In this document: one piece after another, positions 8,874 to 17,889 of the stretch
Layout: each line of letters starts with the position of its first letter
How positions within the stretch are numbered: the stretch's first letter is position 1
NCBI RefSeq assembly: GCF_048323655.1
Contig: NZ_JBLUWW010000001.1
Location: forward strand, 124,001-188,000
Direction: 5' to 3'
DNA from: Salinimicrobium soli
Lineage (GTDB): Bacteria; Bacteroidota; Bacteroidia; Flavobacteriales; Flavobacteriaceae
Length of the DNA: 64,000 nt
The notes under the pieces: model-generated
Database searches by the model: none
The model's input: the letters and a program-made list of their open reading frames with translations, nothing else
What the model was told of the DNA's origin: nothing
Made by a program: the position numbers and the translations under genes

Positions 8874-9425
8874 TTACTTGACCTTCCCCGGATTCTGTTT
8901 CACAAAGGCTTCCCAGCCGGAGTAACTTTTCCCGATCTCTACTCTGCCAGAATTGTAGAAATGACAAACTGCAGCAGCAAGGCCATCGGTTGCGTCGAGG
9001 TTCTTCGGAAGTTCTTTTAAAGCCAGCAGACTTTGAAGCATTCGCGCCACCTGTTCCTTACTGGCATTCCCGTTTCCGGTAATGGCCATTTTTATCTTTT
9101 TTGGCGAGTATTCAGTCACCGGGACTTCCCGGCTAAGCCCAGCGGCCATAGCCACTCCCTGTGCCCTGCCCAGCTTAAGCATGGACTGCACATTTTTTCC
9201 GAAGAAAGGGGCTTCAATAGCGATCTCATCAGGGTGCCAGGTGTCTATCAGCTCAATAGTGCGCTCAAAGATCAGCTTGAGTTTCACATATGGATCCTCG
9301 TACTTTTGCAGCTGTAATTCATTCAACTGCAGAAAAGACATTTTCTTGTTTACCACTTTAATAAGGCCAAATCCCATAATGGTCGTCCCCGGGTCAATGC
9401 CTAAAATGATTTTTTCGGTATTCAA
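8874..9425 (-). CDS. ruvC: Crossover junction endodeoxyribonuclease RuvC
   Basis: 183 residues. RuvC resolves Holliday junctions in the RuvABC pathway. The four acidic catalytic residues are in place: Asp11 in GIDPGT, Glu71 in IAIEAPFF, and Asp144 and Asp147 in NLDATDGLAAAVCH. Start fixed by the conserved N-terminal strand. It is divergent from the flippase-like gene at 9506. Confidence 0.95.
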   Translation of the reverse strand: MNTEKIILGIDPGTTIMGFGLIKVVNKKMSFLQLNELQLQKYEDPYVKLKLIFERTIELIDTWHPDEIAIEAPFFGKNVQSMLKLGRAQGVAMAAGLSREVPVTEYSPKKIKMAITGNGNASKEQVARMLQSLLALKELPKNLDATDGLAAAVCHFYNSGRVEIGKSYSGWEAFVKQNPGKVK

Positions 9426-9505
9426 AAGCTTCGTATTATTGCAGGATAAACCCTTATTTTTTGAATGTTTTCAGAAAATTGAGCTAATCTTCCCCAGGAA
9501 AATCT

Positions 9506-10471
9506 ATGAGGATCACCTCGCACAAAGCTAATCAATTCTTCTCACTAGTTCTCAAGATCCTGGTAGTTTCAGCGGCAGTGTATTTCATCTGGTACAAGAT
9601 CACTTCAGATGAGCATATGGATCTGCAGCAATTCCTGAACATTCTCACCCAATACCGTGTTTTTTCTCTGACGAACATCGTTCTACTCATCGCATTTACT
9701 GTTCTCAACTGGTATTTCGAGATCCTGAAATGGCAAAACCTGAGCAGTTATGTACGGGAAAATAGTTTTAGAAGGGCCACCCGTGAAAGCCTGTCCTCTT
9801 TTACCGCAGCTATTTTCACTCCCAGCCGAATTGGCGAATACGGTGCTAAATGCCTTTATTATTCACGGAGTGCCTGGCGAAAGATCATCTTTCTGAACTT
9901 TTTAGGCAATATGGGGCAACTTTTTGCCACCTATTTCTTCGGAATTGCAGGCTTGCTATTTCTTATTACTAGCCTGGATCTGCCTTTGCCTTTAGTCAAC
10001 GGACTTATCGTAGGCGGATTACTTTTCGCACCGTTTCTGATCTACTGGATCATGAAACGATTTAAAATCAGACTGAAAGGTTATTCCATTCAGCGTCTGG
10101 AAGATTCTTTTAACAATGTCCCGGAAAAGATCCGTTGGAAAACACTGCTTTTCGCATGTCTTAGATTTCTGATCTTTACCCATCAATTCTACTTCCTGTT
10201 GCTCATCTTTCAGGTGGATGTATCTTATGCACTGCTCATTTCGGCAGTTTTCAGTACCTACGTGCTCGCGTCCATCATCCCAACACTGATAATCTTTGAC
10301 GCGCTTATAAAAGGTGGTTTTGCCGTTTGGATCTTCGGATTTTTAGATGTACCCCAAATTGTGGTGCTGAGTATTGTATTGACCGTTTGGATCCTTAATT
10401 TCGGAATTCCCGGACTCGCCGGAAGTTATTTTGTACTCAAGTACAAGAAATCGCGACACGCAACCACATGA
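9506..10471 (+). CDS. Lysylphosphatidylglycerol-synthase-TM / flippase-like membrane protein
   Basis: 321 residues with about eight hydrophobic helices over the whole length. The motif FTPSRIGEYGAKCLYY matches the conserved TPGRxGE region of the LPG synthase transmembrane (UPF0104/AglD-related) family. Only the membrane part is present; the soluble aminoacyl-transferase domain of MprF is missing, so it is more likely a lipid or lipid-linked-sugar translocation protein than an aminoacyltransferase (inference). It overlaps the following glycosyltransferase gene by 4 bp. Confidence 0.8.
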   Translation: MRITSHKANQFFSLVLKILVVSAAVYFIWYKITSDEHMDLQQFLNILTQYRVFSLTNIVLLIAFTVLNWYFEILKWQNLSSYVRENSFRRATRESLSSFTAAIFTPSRIGEYGAKCLYYSRSAWRKIIFLNFLGNMGQLFATYFFGIAGLLFLITSLDLPLPLVNGLIVGGLLFAPFLIYWIMKRFKIRLKGYSIQRLEDSFNNVPEKIRWKTLLFACLRFLIFTHQFYFLLLIFQVDVSYALLISAVFSTYVLASIIPTLIIFDALIKGGFAVWIFGFLDVPQIVVLSIVLTVWILNFGIPGLAGSYFVLKYKKSRHATT

Positions 10472-11601
10472 TATTGATCCTGGGCATCATAACCGTACTC
10501 TACACCGGGCTTTTGCTCTTCCTGTTATACGGTTTTCACCAGCTTTCCACAATAAATTCAGAAAATGAGGAAGTTCCAAAAACGGGATTTTCGATCATCA
10601 TTCCCTTTCGGAATGAAGCCGAAAACCTTCCGCGCCTGCTCCAATCCCTTCGGAAATTGAATTATCCTGAAGAACAATTCGAAATTATACTGGTCAACGA
10701 TGCTTCCGAAGATACTTCCGAAGCTATTTGTCTCAACTTTAAGAAGGAAAATCCTGAGCTTCAGATCCAGTTGCTTCAGAATGAACATAACTCAGCAAGT
10801 CCAAAAAAAGATGCGATCACAGCGGCTTTAAAAAGGGCAAAATTTGATCACATTATTACAACAGACGCCGATTGTGTGGTTCCTGCAGAATGGTTACAGC
10901 TTTACAATTCTGAAATTACAAGAACCAAGTCAGACTTTGTTGCTGGGCCGGTAGACCTGCTACGCAATAATACGAACCGTTTTCTCCAGGATTTTCAGCA
11001 AATGGATATTTTCAGCCTTCAAATTGCGGGAATGGGAGGTTTTGGCGCCAACTTACCTTTCATGTGCAACGGGGCCAATCTTTGCTATTCAAAAAAGGCA
11101 TTTTTGGAGGTGAATGGTTTCGAGGGAAATACTGAGATCGCCAGTGGCGATGATGTATTCCTGCTGGAGAAATTCCGAAGTAAAGGATTTAGAACAGGTT
11201 TCCTGAAGAGCAAACAAGCTGTGGTGGAAACGAACCCTCAACCGGACCTGCGGGCTTTGATCTCTCAACGCATCAGGTGGGCAGCCAAAACTTCTTCTTA
11301 CAAAAACTTCTTTGGCAAATTCACCGGACTCGTGGTCCTGTTGATGAACCTGGGATTGGTGAGCGCATTTTTCACAATGCTGATGGGTTCAATGAAAACC
11401 GATGTCTTCTTCCTTTTCTTCCTGGTCAAATTCAATGTAGATTTTATCCTCATTTTCAGCAGCGCCCGTTTCTTCGAGCAGGAAGACATTCTTAAAAGCT
11501 ATTTTTGGAGCAGTTTCCTATATCCGTTCTTCAGCAGTAGCGTGGCAATTCTCTCGCTTTTTTCGGGGTATACCTGGAAAGGCAGGCGGTTCAAAAAGTA
11601 G
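10468..11601 (+). CDS. Family 2 glycosyltransferase, membrane-anchored
   Basis: 377 residues. An N-terminal hydrophobic helix is followed by a GT-A domain: SIIIPFRNEAENLPRLL, ILVNDASED, the metal-binding TTDADC, the SGDDVFLLEKFR acceptor motif and QRIRWAAK (a Q/RxRW variant). Two C-terminal membrane segments close the protein. Substrate unknown. Coupling by a 4-bp overlap to the flippase-like gene suggests that the pair modifies an envelope lipid or glycan. Confidence 0.88.
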   Translation: MILILGIITVLYTGLLLFLLYGFHQLSTINSENEEVPKTGFSIIIPFRNEAENLPRLLQSLRKLNYPEEQFEIILVNDASEDTSEAICLNFKKENPELQIQLLQNEHNSASPKKDAITAALKRAKFDHIITTDADCVVPAEWLQLYNSEITRTKSDFVAGPVDLLRNNTNRFLQDFQQMDIFSLQIAGMGGFGANLPFMCNGANLCYSKKAFLEVNGFEGNTEIASGDDVFLLEKFRSKGFRTGFLKSKQAVVETNPQPDLRALISQRIRWAAKTSSYKNFFGKFTGLVVLLMNLGLVSAFFTMLMGSMKTDVFFLFFLVKFNVDFILIFSSARFFEQEDILKSYFWSSFLYPFFSSSVAILSLFSGYTWKGRRFKK

Positions 11602-11648
11602 AGGCAGCAACAAATATTTTAGTATCTTTAATTTCCTACACTTCAAAA

Positions 11649-12533
11649 ATGAAGCACCTAAAGCTATTCTTGATCAGCTTTTTTTTCTTTTGCACCGGAC
11701 TGGTGGCGCAGGAGAATATGTTCATTATTGAAGGAGATACGCTTGAGCTGCAACGGGAAGTTAAAGGAAAGCTCAGTCTCTTCTGGACTCAGGAAGGCCA
11801 CGATTTCCGGTTTTTTGTAAGCAAAGGCAAGCGCATGCTCGAATTAAAAAATACCAAAATAGATGGCAGGGAGCAGGAGGAATATAAAGATCAACTTAAG
11901 GAACTTACGAACGATACAGATTTGAAGACCCACGAGGTAAAATTCGTGCTCTACAGCCTAAAACATTTTGTGAATTCCTACAACACCCTCGTGGAGGAAA
12001 ATTACACCTATAACGCTGCTACTCCAAATATTCAACATCGGTTAGGCTTGTTCGTCGGCCTATCGAACAACAAATACACAGAGAATCCCGAGAATATTCT
12101 GGCGCCCGTCGTAGGAGTGGAATTCGAATTTTTTGATCCCAATCTGGCGCCGCGGCATGTTGCTTTTTTACAGCTTCGGCAGTCCTTTAAACAGGAGGAA
12201 TATCGGTACAGCTCAACCCAACTGTCAATCAATTACCGGTTCAAGGCTTTTTATTTTTCAGGATGGGACCTGCACATAGATGCAGAACTTGCTACTTTCC
12301 TCTATTCCGAAGACCGTGTAAGGATCACCAATGACAACGGAGAGGTCACGGCGATTAAAGATGAGGATGGCTTTTCATTTACGGCTCCCTTCAGCTTTGG
12401 AATTGGCAGCGATATCAGGCTTACCAAAAATGGCTTTTTGAGCATCAGTTACAATGATATCGTTTCCATCGTTCTGGACGGCAATGGTAATTTCCCTATT
12501 GATTTCAGCGTAGGCTACAAATACAATCTGTAA
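11649..12533 (+). CDS. Putative outer-membrane or periplasmic protein, family not recognised
   Basis: 294 residues with a signal peptide (MKHLKLFLISFFFFCTGLVAQ). After a charged N-terminal region (to about residue 110), the remainder consists of alternating amphipathic strands such as RLGLFVGLSNNK and FSFGIGSDIRL and ends in VGYKYNL, as in small outer-membrane beta-barrels. It follows the glycosyltransferase by 47 bp on the same strand. No function is assigned. Confidence 0.7.
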   Translation: MKHLKLFLISFFFFCTGLVAQENMFIIEGDTLELQREVKGKLSLFWTQEGHDFRFFVSKGKRMLELKNTKIDGREQEEYKDQLKELTNDTDLKTHEVKFVLYSLKHFVNSYNTLVEENYTYNAATPNIQHRLGLFVGLSNNKYTENPENILAPVVGVEFEFFDPNLAPRHVAFLQLRQSFKQEEYRYSSTQLSINYRFKAFYFSGWDLHIDAELATFLYSEDRVRITNDNGEVTAIKDEDGFSFTAPFSFGIGSDIRLTKNGFLSISYNDIVSIVLDGNGNFPIDFSVGYKYNL

Positions 12534-12535
12534 AT

Positions 12536-13012
12536 TTATTCCGCTTTGATCACCACCGGCATCTTGAAGGTAGTGACTACGGGAATTCCCCTTTTTGTCG
12601 CCGGATAGATCTTCGGAAGGGAATCTACACTCTCGGTGAGCCAGGTCCTTATCTCGGGCAGTTGCCGAATTACCAGCGAATCAATGTGAACCGAATCTAT
12701 AGCGGGAATCCCCCTTTCTGAGATCCGAAGGTAAAGGTATAAAGTGTCATCAATAGCTTCAGTAACCACCGGCTGTTTCTCCTCGAGGCGGGAGTAGAAA
12801 TACTGGGCTACTTTTTTCCCGAAACAGCTCTTTGAAGCTTCTAACTCGGTGATCTCCCTGCACTCTTTAAAAGCGGGATATTGATCTACCTCATTCCAGT
12901 TGAGTTCACGGGTTTCTTCGGAAAGAATTTCCTGCGAAGAGACTTTTTTTGTCTCAAAAGAATCACAGGACATCAAGGCCAGTAAAAAAACGACGGGTAA
13001 AGCTTTTTTCAT
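12536..13012 (-). CDS. Lipoprotein with TonB-C-like domain
   Basis: 158 residues. The N-terminus MKKALPVVFLLALMSCDSF has a lipobox with Cys16. The mature part (YPAFKECREI..SCFGKKVAQYF, later LYLYLRISERGIPAIDSV and a C-terminal FKMPVVI) follows the pattern seen in Bacteroidota TonB C-terminal domains, including the C-terminal half of the M56 protein encoded at 14317-15630. It probably works at the envelope with that cluster; the partner is inferred from position and resemblance only. Confidence 0.7.
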   Translation of the reverse strand: MKKALPVVFLLALMSCDSFETKKVSSQEILSEETRELNWNEVDQYPAFKECREITELEASKSCFGKKVAQYFYSRLEEKQPVVTEAIDDTLYLYLRISERGIPAIDSVHIDSLVIRQLPEIRTWLTESVDSLPKIYPATKRGIPVVTTFKMPVVIKAE

Positions 13013-13184
13013 GCAGATTCAACTGTCTGTGTGGAATCAAAAATAGTGAATTAAAGCAGCTTAGGAAAAATAAAGTAAAGCTTATGCAAAACCAATCGCC
13101 ATTCCGGCATTTTTGGAAAGATGAATCGGAACAAGGAATTTCAATTCGGGATCAACTGGAGGTTTTGTCCTCTAATCCAGAAAT

Positions 13185-14324
13185 TTACTCAAGGTGCTGC
13201 TCCTTGATGAGATCACTTAGCCGGCGCCTGGCCAATAGCACCAGTCCATCATTGCCAGATTTTTCATATCGCTCGAGGTAATCTTTGTAATACTGCTGCC
13301 GGGTACCAAAATCTTTAAAAAAATTATCGGCTGCAATTGCACGTTCATACCAGGCGAGTTCATTATCGGGATCTTCCTCAATAGCCCGGTTAAAATATTT
13401 AAGAGCACTTTTTGGCTGCTCCTGCAGTTTATACGTTAGTCCCAGGCTAAAGTATTCATCATCCAGGGGCCTATCCATAAGCAAAATTGCAGTAAGAAGA
13501 TGTCCTTCAGAGTTTTTGTATTCCCCTGCTCTTGCATACAGCTGGCCCAGCCGGTAGTGGAGATCAGCATCATTTTTGTTGTACGTAAGAGCTGCTGTAT
13601 AATGTTCAATAGCCTTCTTAAGATCCTGACTTTGAAAATAGGCGTAACCTAATTTGGTATGTATAAATTTGCTTTCTTCTCCCAGACTGATCAATTTTTC
13701 ATACTGTTCTATCGCCTCAGCAAACATATCCTGATGGTAATACGCCTGGGCTAAAATAGAGGTGAGAGGCGCGTCGTTTGGATTAAAACTCAGGGCTTTC
13801 AAGCTCAACAACCGGGCCTGTGCAAATTTTCTCTCCGCAAGCAAATCTTTCGCTACTTTATAATTAGCGATGCGGTGACCTTCGTCAAGCTTAATGGTAT
13901 TGAGAAAATAACCCAGCGCAGTACTATCCTGCTGTTGCTCTTTAATGAGTCCGCGCTGATATTGAAAATTGGCATTTTGAGGGAATTGATTGCTTAAAGC
14001 TTCAAAAATACTGTCTGCCTGCTTCAGTTTACCGGTCTTTTTCAAAGTTTCTGCATAGTCTATAGCTGTAAGAACACGTTCAGGATATTTCTGCAGCACC
14101 TGCCGGTATTGTTTCAAGGCTTCAGAAAATTGACCTAAAGCTTCATAAGATTTTGCCAGTCGTAATTTTGCAGCCTCTGATCTGTTGTCCACGCTTCGCA
14201 GCTCTTCTATAGCTTCAGAATAATTCCCTACGGCATATAAACTGTCTGCAATGGCCAAAGCCGAAGTTTGTGCTCCGGCTTTAGTCACGACTAAAAATAG
14301 TAATATGAAGATCTTTTTATTCAC
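13185..14324 (-). CDS. Tetratricopeptide repeat protein
   Basis: 379 residues, signal peptide MNKKIFILLFLVVTKAGAQ, then about nine TPR units (for example YSEAIEELRSVDNRSEAAKLRLAKSY split as helix pairs, and KKAIEHYTAALTYNKNDADLHYRLG-like units). Periplasmic scaffold or interaction protein. Its start overlaps the end of the M56 gene by 8 bp, so it belongs to the blaI-M56-TPR operon. Confidence 0.88.
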   Translation of the reverse strand: MNKKIFILLFLVVTKAGAQTSALAIADSLYAVGNYSEAIEELRSVDNRSEAAKLRLAKSYEALGQFSEALKQYRQVLQKYPERVLTAIDYAETLKKTGKLKQADSIFEALSNQFPQNANFQYQRGLIKEQQQDSTALGYFLNTIKLDEGHRIANYKVAKDLLAERKFAQARLLSLKALSFNPNDAPLTSILAQAYYHQDMFAEAIEQYEKLISLGEESKFIHTKLGYAYFQSQDLKKAIEHYTAALTYNKNDADLHYRLGQLYARAGEYKNSEGHLLTAILLMDRPLDDEYFSLGLTYKLQEQPKSALKYFNRAIEEDPDNELAWYERAIAADNFFKDFGTRQQYYKDYLERYEKSGNDGLVLLARRRLSDLIKEQHLE

Positions 14325-15630
14325 CTACTTCAAATGTTATTGGTAATGAAAACAGCACCGGTACTACCTTGCCATCATGTTCTCCCGGTTTCATTTGAGG
14401 CAGGGAACTAACCACTCTTTTTCCCTCGGCTTCCAAAGCTTCGTGAGGCCCTCTTACTTCCAGGACTTCTATGCTACCATCTGTATTAATTCGAAATTGA
14501 ACATAAGTACGGTTAAGGCCCGTAAGATTTTCTCTCTTCCCAATGGAAGTGTCGAAATTTCTGTTAACATAGTCTGTCAGGTGTTGAATAAAGCAGTTCT
14601 TCTGCTCTTCATGTGTGGCCAAATCTTCACAACCCGGAAATACCGGAACCTGCTCAAGAACTGCAAATGGAACATCTGTTTCAGCCTTTTTAGATGCCTG
14701 TTCCGGTTGCTGCTCCCGAACTTTTACTTCAGCAGCATTTTCAGATTCCTTTTCTGGTCCTTCAGCACACGCCACATAGGTCAGCATAACCAACATAAGT
14801 GGCACCAGGATCAGGTACTTGAATTTTGCGATGGTTTTAGATCTTGATTTTTGTAACATAACTATCCGTTTTTTGATGATTGAATGATTAAAAAATTGAT
14901 TGATGAAGGAAATATCTTTTGTGCCAAAGGCAGTATTCAACAGTTGTTGGTAATAGGTTCTTTTTTCAACCTTTTTCACTACCCCCGCATCGGCAATGTA
15001 TTCATGCAGCACAGAGAGTCGGGATTGATAGATATAGATAAGCGGATTGAACCAGAAAAGGATCTTTTGTATCTCAAAGAAAAGCAGGTCCAGGCTGTGC
15101 CGGTGTTGTACGTGCACCATTTCGTGAGACAGGATCTGTTCTACTTCTTCTTCGGAAAGTTGTTCCCCCAGGAAGATAGTATTGAAGAAAGTGCAGGCTA
15201 TATCAGAATTAGCTACCCTAACGATGCGATAATTAGCATCTTCAGAAACCACAGGATTACTGAAAAGGCTTTTTAGAATGCTGAATTTCTTCAGAAATAT
15301 CAGGAACGCGATTAAAACTCCCGTTCCGTAGATAAGCAACCAGAAATTTACGGAGCCTGCTTCAGAAGACACCCCCGATATTTCGGGAGTATTGACTGAA
15401 CCGGAGGTGGAACTAATGAATACTTCCGGAAGCAACACCATTGCATCCACGGGGACAGCCGATTGCAGTATCGGAAAATTCAATAATGGCAGCACCAGCG
15501 CAAGAATTGGAGTGATCAAAAGATATAATCTGTTATACAGAAAAAAAGTCTCCTTCTTCAGCAAAAGTTCGTACACCAGCAAAAAGGCCAATTGAAATAC
15601 TATGGTCTGTAAAATGTAATTTTCCATCAC
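14317..15630 (-). CDS. BlaR1-type M56 sensor peptidase fused to a TonB C-terminal domain
   Basis: 437 residues. Four hydrophobic helices surround an M56 zinc-peptidase domain with the motif ILSHEMVHVQHRHSLD (HExxH; roughly residues 165-180). A last membrane helix near 270-290 is followed by a charged linker and a TonB-C-like domain that contains VFPGCE, CFIQHLTDYV, FRINTDGSIEVLEVRG and VPVLFSLPITFEV. In BlaR1/MecR1 the peptidase inactivates the paired BlaI repressor on signal detection. Here a TonB-like domain replaces the beta-lactam sensor, which is common in Bacteroidota, so the signal is unlikely to be a beta-lactam (inference). Start overlaps the blaI-like gene by 4 bp. Confidence 0.88.
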   Translation of the reverse strand: MMENYILQTIVFQLAFLLVYELLLKKETFFLYNRLYLLITPILALVLPLLNFPILQSAVPVDAMVLLPEVFISSTSGSVNTPEISGVSSEAGSVNFWLLIYGTGVLIAFLIFLKKFSILKSLFSNPVVSEDANYRIVRVANSDIACTFFNTIFLGEQLSEEEVEQILSHEMVHVQHRHSLDLLFFEIQKILFWFNPLIYIYQSRLSVLHEYIADAGVVKKVEKRTYYQQLLNTAFGTKDISFINQFFNHSIIKKRIVMLQKSRSKTIAKFKYLILVPLMLVMLTYVACAEGPEKESENAAEVKVREQQPEQASKKAETDVPFAVLEQVPVFPGCEDLATHEEQKNCFIQHLTDYVNRNFDTSIGKRENLTGLNRTYVQFRINTDGSIEVLEVRGPHEALEAEGKRVVSSLPQMKPGEHDGKVVPVLFSLPITFEVGE

Positions 15631-15989
15631 TCTTCTTTTTTATTGATCTCTTTTAAAATGGCTTCCAGGTCTTTGGTGTCCATTTTATTCTTCTTCATAA
15701 AAAAAGAAACCATACTCTTGAATGAGCCGTTGAAATATCCTTCAACCAGCTTGTCCATACTTTGATCACTATAGGTTTCCTTATCAACTACCGGGAAATA
15801 GATATAACCTTTTCCTTTTTTTCGGTGCCCAACAAACTCCTTACTTTCCAGTATTCTGATTATTGTGGAGACAGTATTATAAGCCGGTTTGGGTTCTGGC
15901 ATTTGCTCGATAACCGAAGCCACATTAGCTTCGTTGAGATCCCAAAGGATCTGCATGATCTCTTCTTCGGCTTTGGTAAGTTGTTTCAT
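15627..15989 (-). CDS. BlaI/MecI/CopY-family transcriptional repressor
   Basis: 120 residues, full length. The N-terminal winged helix has the family pattern MKQLTKAEEEIMQILWDLNEA, then AYNTVSTIIRILESKEFVGH for the recognition helix and YIYFPVVDKETY for the wing. The C-terminal dimerisation and cleavage part is present. It should bind the two AACTAA-N4-TTAGTT palindromes just upstream (16019-16052) and be removed through the M56 protein encoded next in the operon. Confidence 0.92.
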   Translation of the reverse strand: MKQLTKAEEEIMQILWDLNEANVASVIEQMPEPKPAYNTVSTIIRILESKEFVGHRKKGKGYIYFPVVDKETYSDQSMDKLVEGYFNGSFKSMVSFFMKKNKMDTKDLEAILKEINKKEE

Positions 15990-16018
15990 TTTCTTCTGAT
16001 TTGTATCGCTAATATATA

Positions 16019-16052
16019 AACTAATTTTTTAGTTCAAACTAATAGTTTAGTT
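16019..16052. promoter_or_regulatory. Two candidate BlaI operators, AACTAA-N4-TTAGTT
   Basis: Two perfect 16-bp palindromes with identical arms (AACTAA and TTAGTT) and different 4-bp centres lie at 16019-16034 and 16037-16052, 18 bp apart from start to start. They sit in the divergent region between the blaI-like gene (start 15989) and the DUF456 gene (start 16097). BlaI/MecI repressors bind such dyads in their own promoters, so autoregulation is likely; control of the DUF456 gene is possible. Confidence 0.7.
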
Positions 16053-16096
16053 AAATTTTGTTTTTCTTTCTCCTATCTTAGCTGAAAAGCTTATAA

Positions 16097-16594
16097 ATGG
16101 ACATACTACTTTTGACAGTTGGGGCCCTCCTCATGATCCTGGGTTTAATGGGAAGTTTTTTACCGGTCTTACCCGGAATTCCTCTCAGCTGGGCCGGATT
16201 ACTGGTGCTCCACCTGGCACCGGCTGTTCCTATGAACCTGACATTTTTAGGGGTGACCTTATTAGTGACCATCATAATTTTCGCCTTGCAGTACGCCATT
16301 CCGGCTTTGGGAACCAAATATCTTGGTGGTAGCCGTGCAGGAATGATCGGTGCAACCATAGGGTTAGTAGCAGGAATTTTTATTCCTATACCTTTCGCAG
16401 TGCTCATTGCCCCTTTTATTGGTGCTTATATCGGTGAGATCATCAACAGGACCGATTCCCGCTCGGCTTTAAAAGCAGCTTCAGGTTCTTTTATTGGCCT
16501 CCTTGCATCAACCTTTATGGAATTGATCGTCACCTTTATTTTCCTGCTTCTTTTTGTTTACAAGGCCTGGGAATTCAGAAGCCTATTATTCTAG
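16097..16594 (+). CDS. DUF456 membrane protein
   Basis: 165 residues with glycine-rich membrane helices. The signature GLMGSFLPVLPGIPLSWAG, YLGGSRAGMIGATIGL and IPFAVLIAPFIGAYIGE is typical of DUF456. Function unknown. Transcribed divergently from the blaI operon. Confidence 0.9.
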   Translation: MDILLLTVGALLMILGLMGSFLPVLPGIPLSWAGLLVLHLAPAVPMNLTFLGVTLLVTIIIFALQYAIPALGTKYLGGSRAGMIGATIGLVAGIFIPIPFAVLIAPFIGAYIGEIINRTDSRSALKAASGSFIGLLASTFMELIVTFIFLLLFVYKAWEFRSLLF

Positions 16595-16634
16595 TCGAAA
16601 ACGGACCTTAAAGTCCATATTTCATTTATATTTA

Positions 16635-16642
16635 TATCTTTG
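16635..16642 (+). promoter_or_regulatory. Candidate -7 box (TATCTTTG) upstream of the response regulator
   Basis: Matches the Bacteroidota consensus TAnnTTTG 65 bp before the ATG at 16707. No convincing -33 TTG is seen at the usual spacing, so the call is tentative. The leader contains an inverted repeat GATCGG/CCGATC. Confidence 0.4.
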
Positions 16643-16706
16643 GTGGCAGATCGGGTGAGATATTATTGATTTCCGATCGCCCCAATATTACTGCCTACCT
16701 ACCCCT

Positions 16707-17099
16707 ATGAGCCTAGACGTTGCTATTGTCGACGACGATTCTGTTGTCTTATTTTTACACAAGGTACTTGTGAAAAAAACCATGGACATCCATAACGTTA
16801 TGGAATTCAAGAACGCTCCCGAAGCTCTTAATTACGTTCGAAAGCACAACTCCAAAACAACTCCTCTCCTCATCCTGCTGGATATCAACATGCCTAAAAT
16901 GAGTGGATGGGATTTCCTCGATCTACTTCAGAAGGAAGAACTGGAGGCAGAACCCTTGGTAGTCATGGTGACCTCATCCATTAATTCCAGTGACCGGGAG
17001 AGAGCCGGAACTTACCCCATGGTGATCGATTATTTAGAGAAACCTCTTAACAAGGCCGACTGTAATAGCCTCAACCAAAAGATCAGCAGTTTTCTTTAG
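16707..17099 (+). CDS. Single-domain response regulator (CheY-like)
   Basis: 130 residues, one receiver domain only. Acidic pocket IVDDDS at the N-terminus, phosphoacceptor Asp in LLDINMPKMSGWDFL, the Thr/Ser switch in VMVTSS and the conserved Lys in YLEKPL. No output domain and no kinase adjacent, so it probably relays phosphate in a multi-step pathway or acts by protein contact. Confidence 0.9.
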   Translation: MSLDVAIVDDDSVVLFLHKVLVKKTMDIHNVMEFKNAPEALNYVRKHNSKTTPLLILLDINMPKMSGWDFLDLLQKEELEAEPLVVMVTSSINSSDRERAGTYPMVIDYLEKPLNKADCNSLNQKISSFL

Positions 17100-17284
17100 A
17101 ACTGCCCATTTCCGGAATAGATACGAACCGAATTGTCAAATCTTCTAAAGTTCTATCAAAAAACACCCTTTTTCAAGAGAAAATTAAAATTACTTTGACA
17201 TTCATTGCCAAAGATTTACTAAATAAGCCTGCTGCCCCAGCAGCATTTCCTACCTTCGACAGTTGAACCCTTAATCTTATAATT

Positions 17285-17509
17285 ATGAAAATCCGCTTTT
17301 TTTATTTAATGGTCTTTTTTAGTCTTATAGTATTCACATCCTGTAGAGAAACAGTAAAAGAAGAAACCGTAGTGCGGGAAGTTGAAGTCGAACGGGAACC
17401 AGTAGAAGTTGAAAGAGAAGGAGTGCTGGAGCGTACGGCTAAAAAAGTAGATGAAGAGGTGAATAAAGAAATTGATGAAGAAATTGAGAAAATCGGAGAT
17501 GACAATTAA
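17285..17509 (+). CDS. Small charged lipoprotein
   Basis: 74 residues. Signal sequence with lipobox (LIVFTSC, Cys near residue 20), then a strongly charged, valine/glutamate-periodic segment (VVREVEVEREPVEVERE) and an acidic coil. Not recognised as a named family. The next gene (17656) encodes a similar small acidic lipoprotein, so the two may have related envelope roles. Confidence 0.6.
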   Translation: MKIRFFYLMVFFSLIVFTSCRETVKEETVVREVEVEREPVEVEREGVLERTAKKVDEEVNKEIDEEIEKIGDDN

Positions 17510-17618
17510 TGTCTCCTGAAATCCTTTACACTCCCTACAGCGCCCATTATATCAACAGCTTTAGGGTACTTTTAGGAAAACTTTAGCAGTTAAAATGTTA
17601 AAAAGCAGATAGTTTCTC

Positions 17619-17626
17619 TAATTTTG
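17619..17626 (+). promoter_or_regulatory. Candidate -7 box (TAATTTTG) upstream of the acidic lipoprotein
   Basis: Matches TAnnTTTG 30 bp before the ATG at 17656, a normal distance for a short leader. No clear -33 element. Confidence 0.4.
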
Positions 17627-17655
17627 TGAGAACTAACCTTTAAAAGCTACAAATT

Positions 17656-17862
17656 ATGAAAAAGTTCATTTTATTATTCGCCTTACTATTTACTGTGAGT
17701 TCTGCCTTTATTTCCTGCCGCGATGAAGCGGACAAAGGAGATCGTGTAGAAGAAGTTACAGATGAATTGGAAGAAAGAGGTGACGAGATCGAAGATGAAT
17801 ACGATGATATGGAAGATGACCTCGAGGACGAAATGGAAGAAATGGAAGATGACGGAATGTAA
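17656..17862 (+). CDS. Small acidic lipoprotein
   Basis: 68 residues. Signal sequence ending SSAFISC (lipobox Cys) followed by an almost purely acidic mature part rich in Glu, Asp and Met. No domain recognised. The extreme composition could be an artefact, but the signal peptide and candidate promoter support a real gene. Confidence 0.6.
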   Translation: MKKFILLFALLFTVSSAFISCRDEADKGDRVEEVTDELEERGDEIEDEYDDMEDDLEDEMEEMEDDGM

Positions 17863-17889
17863 GATTCCTCTTCTTCTAAGAAGTAAATA

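Noticed and set aside
12949..13281. 110-residue plus-strand frame across the gap 13013-13184
   Set aside because: It overlaps two real minus-strand genes and lacks any recognisable pattern.
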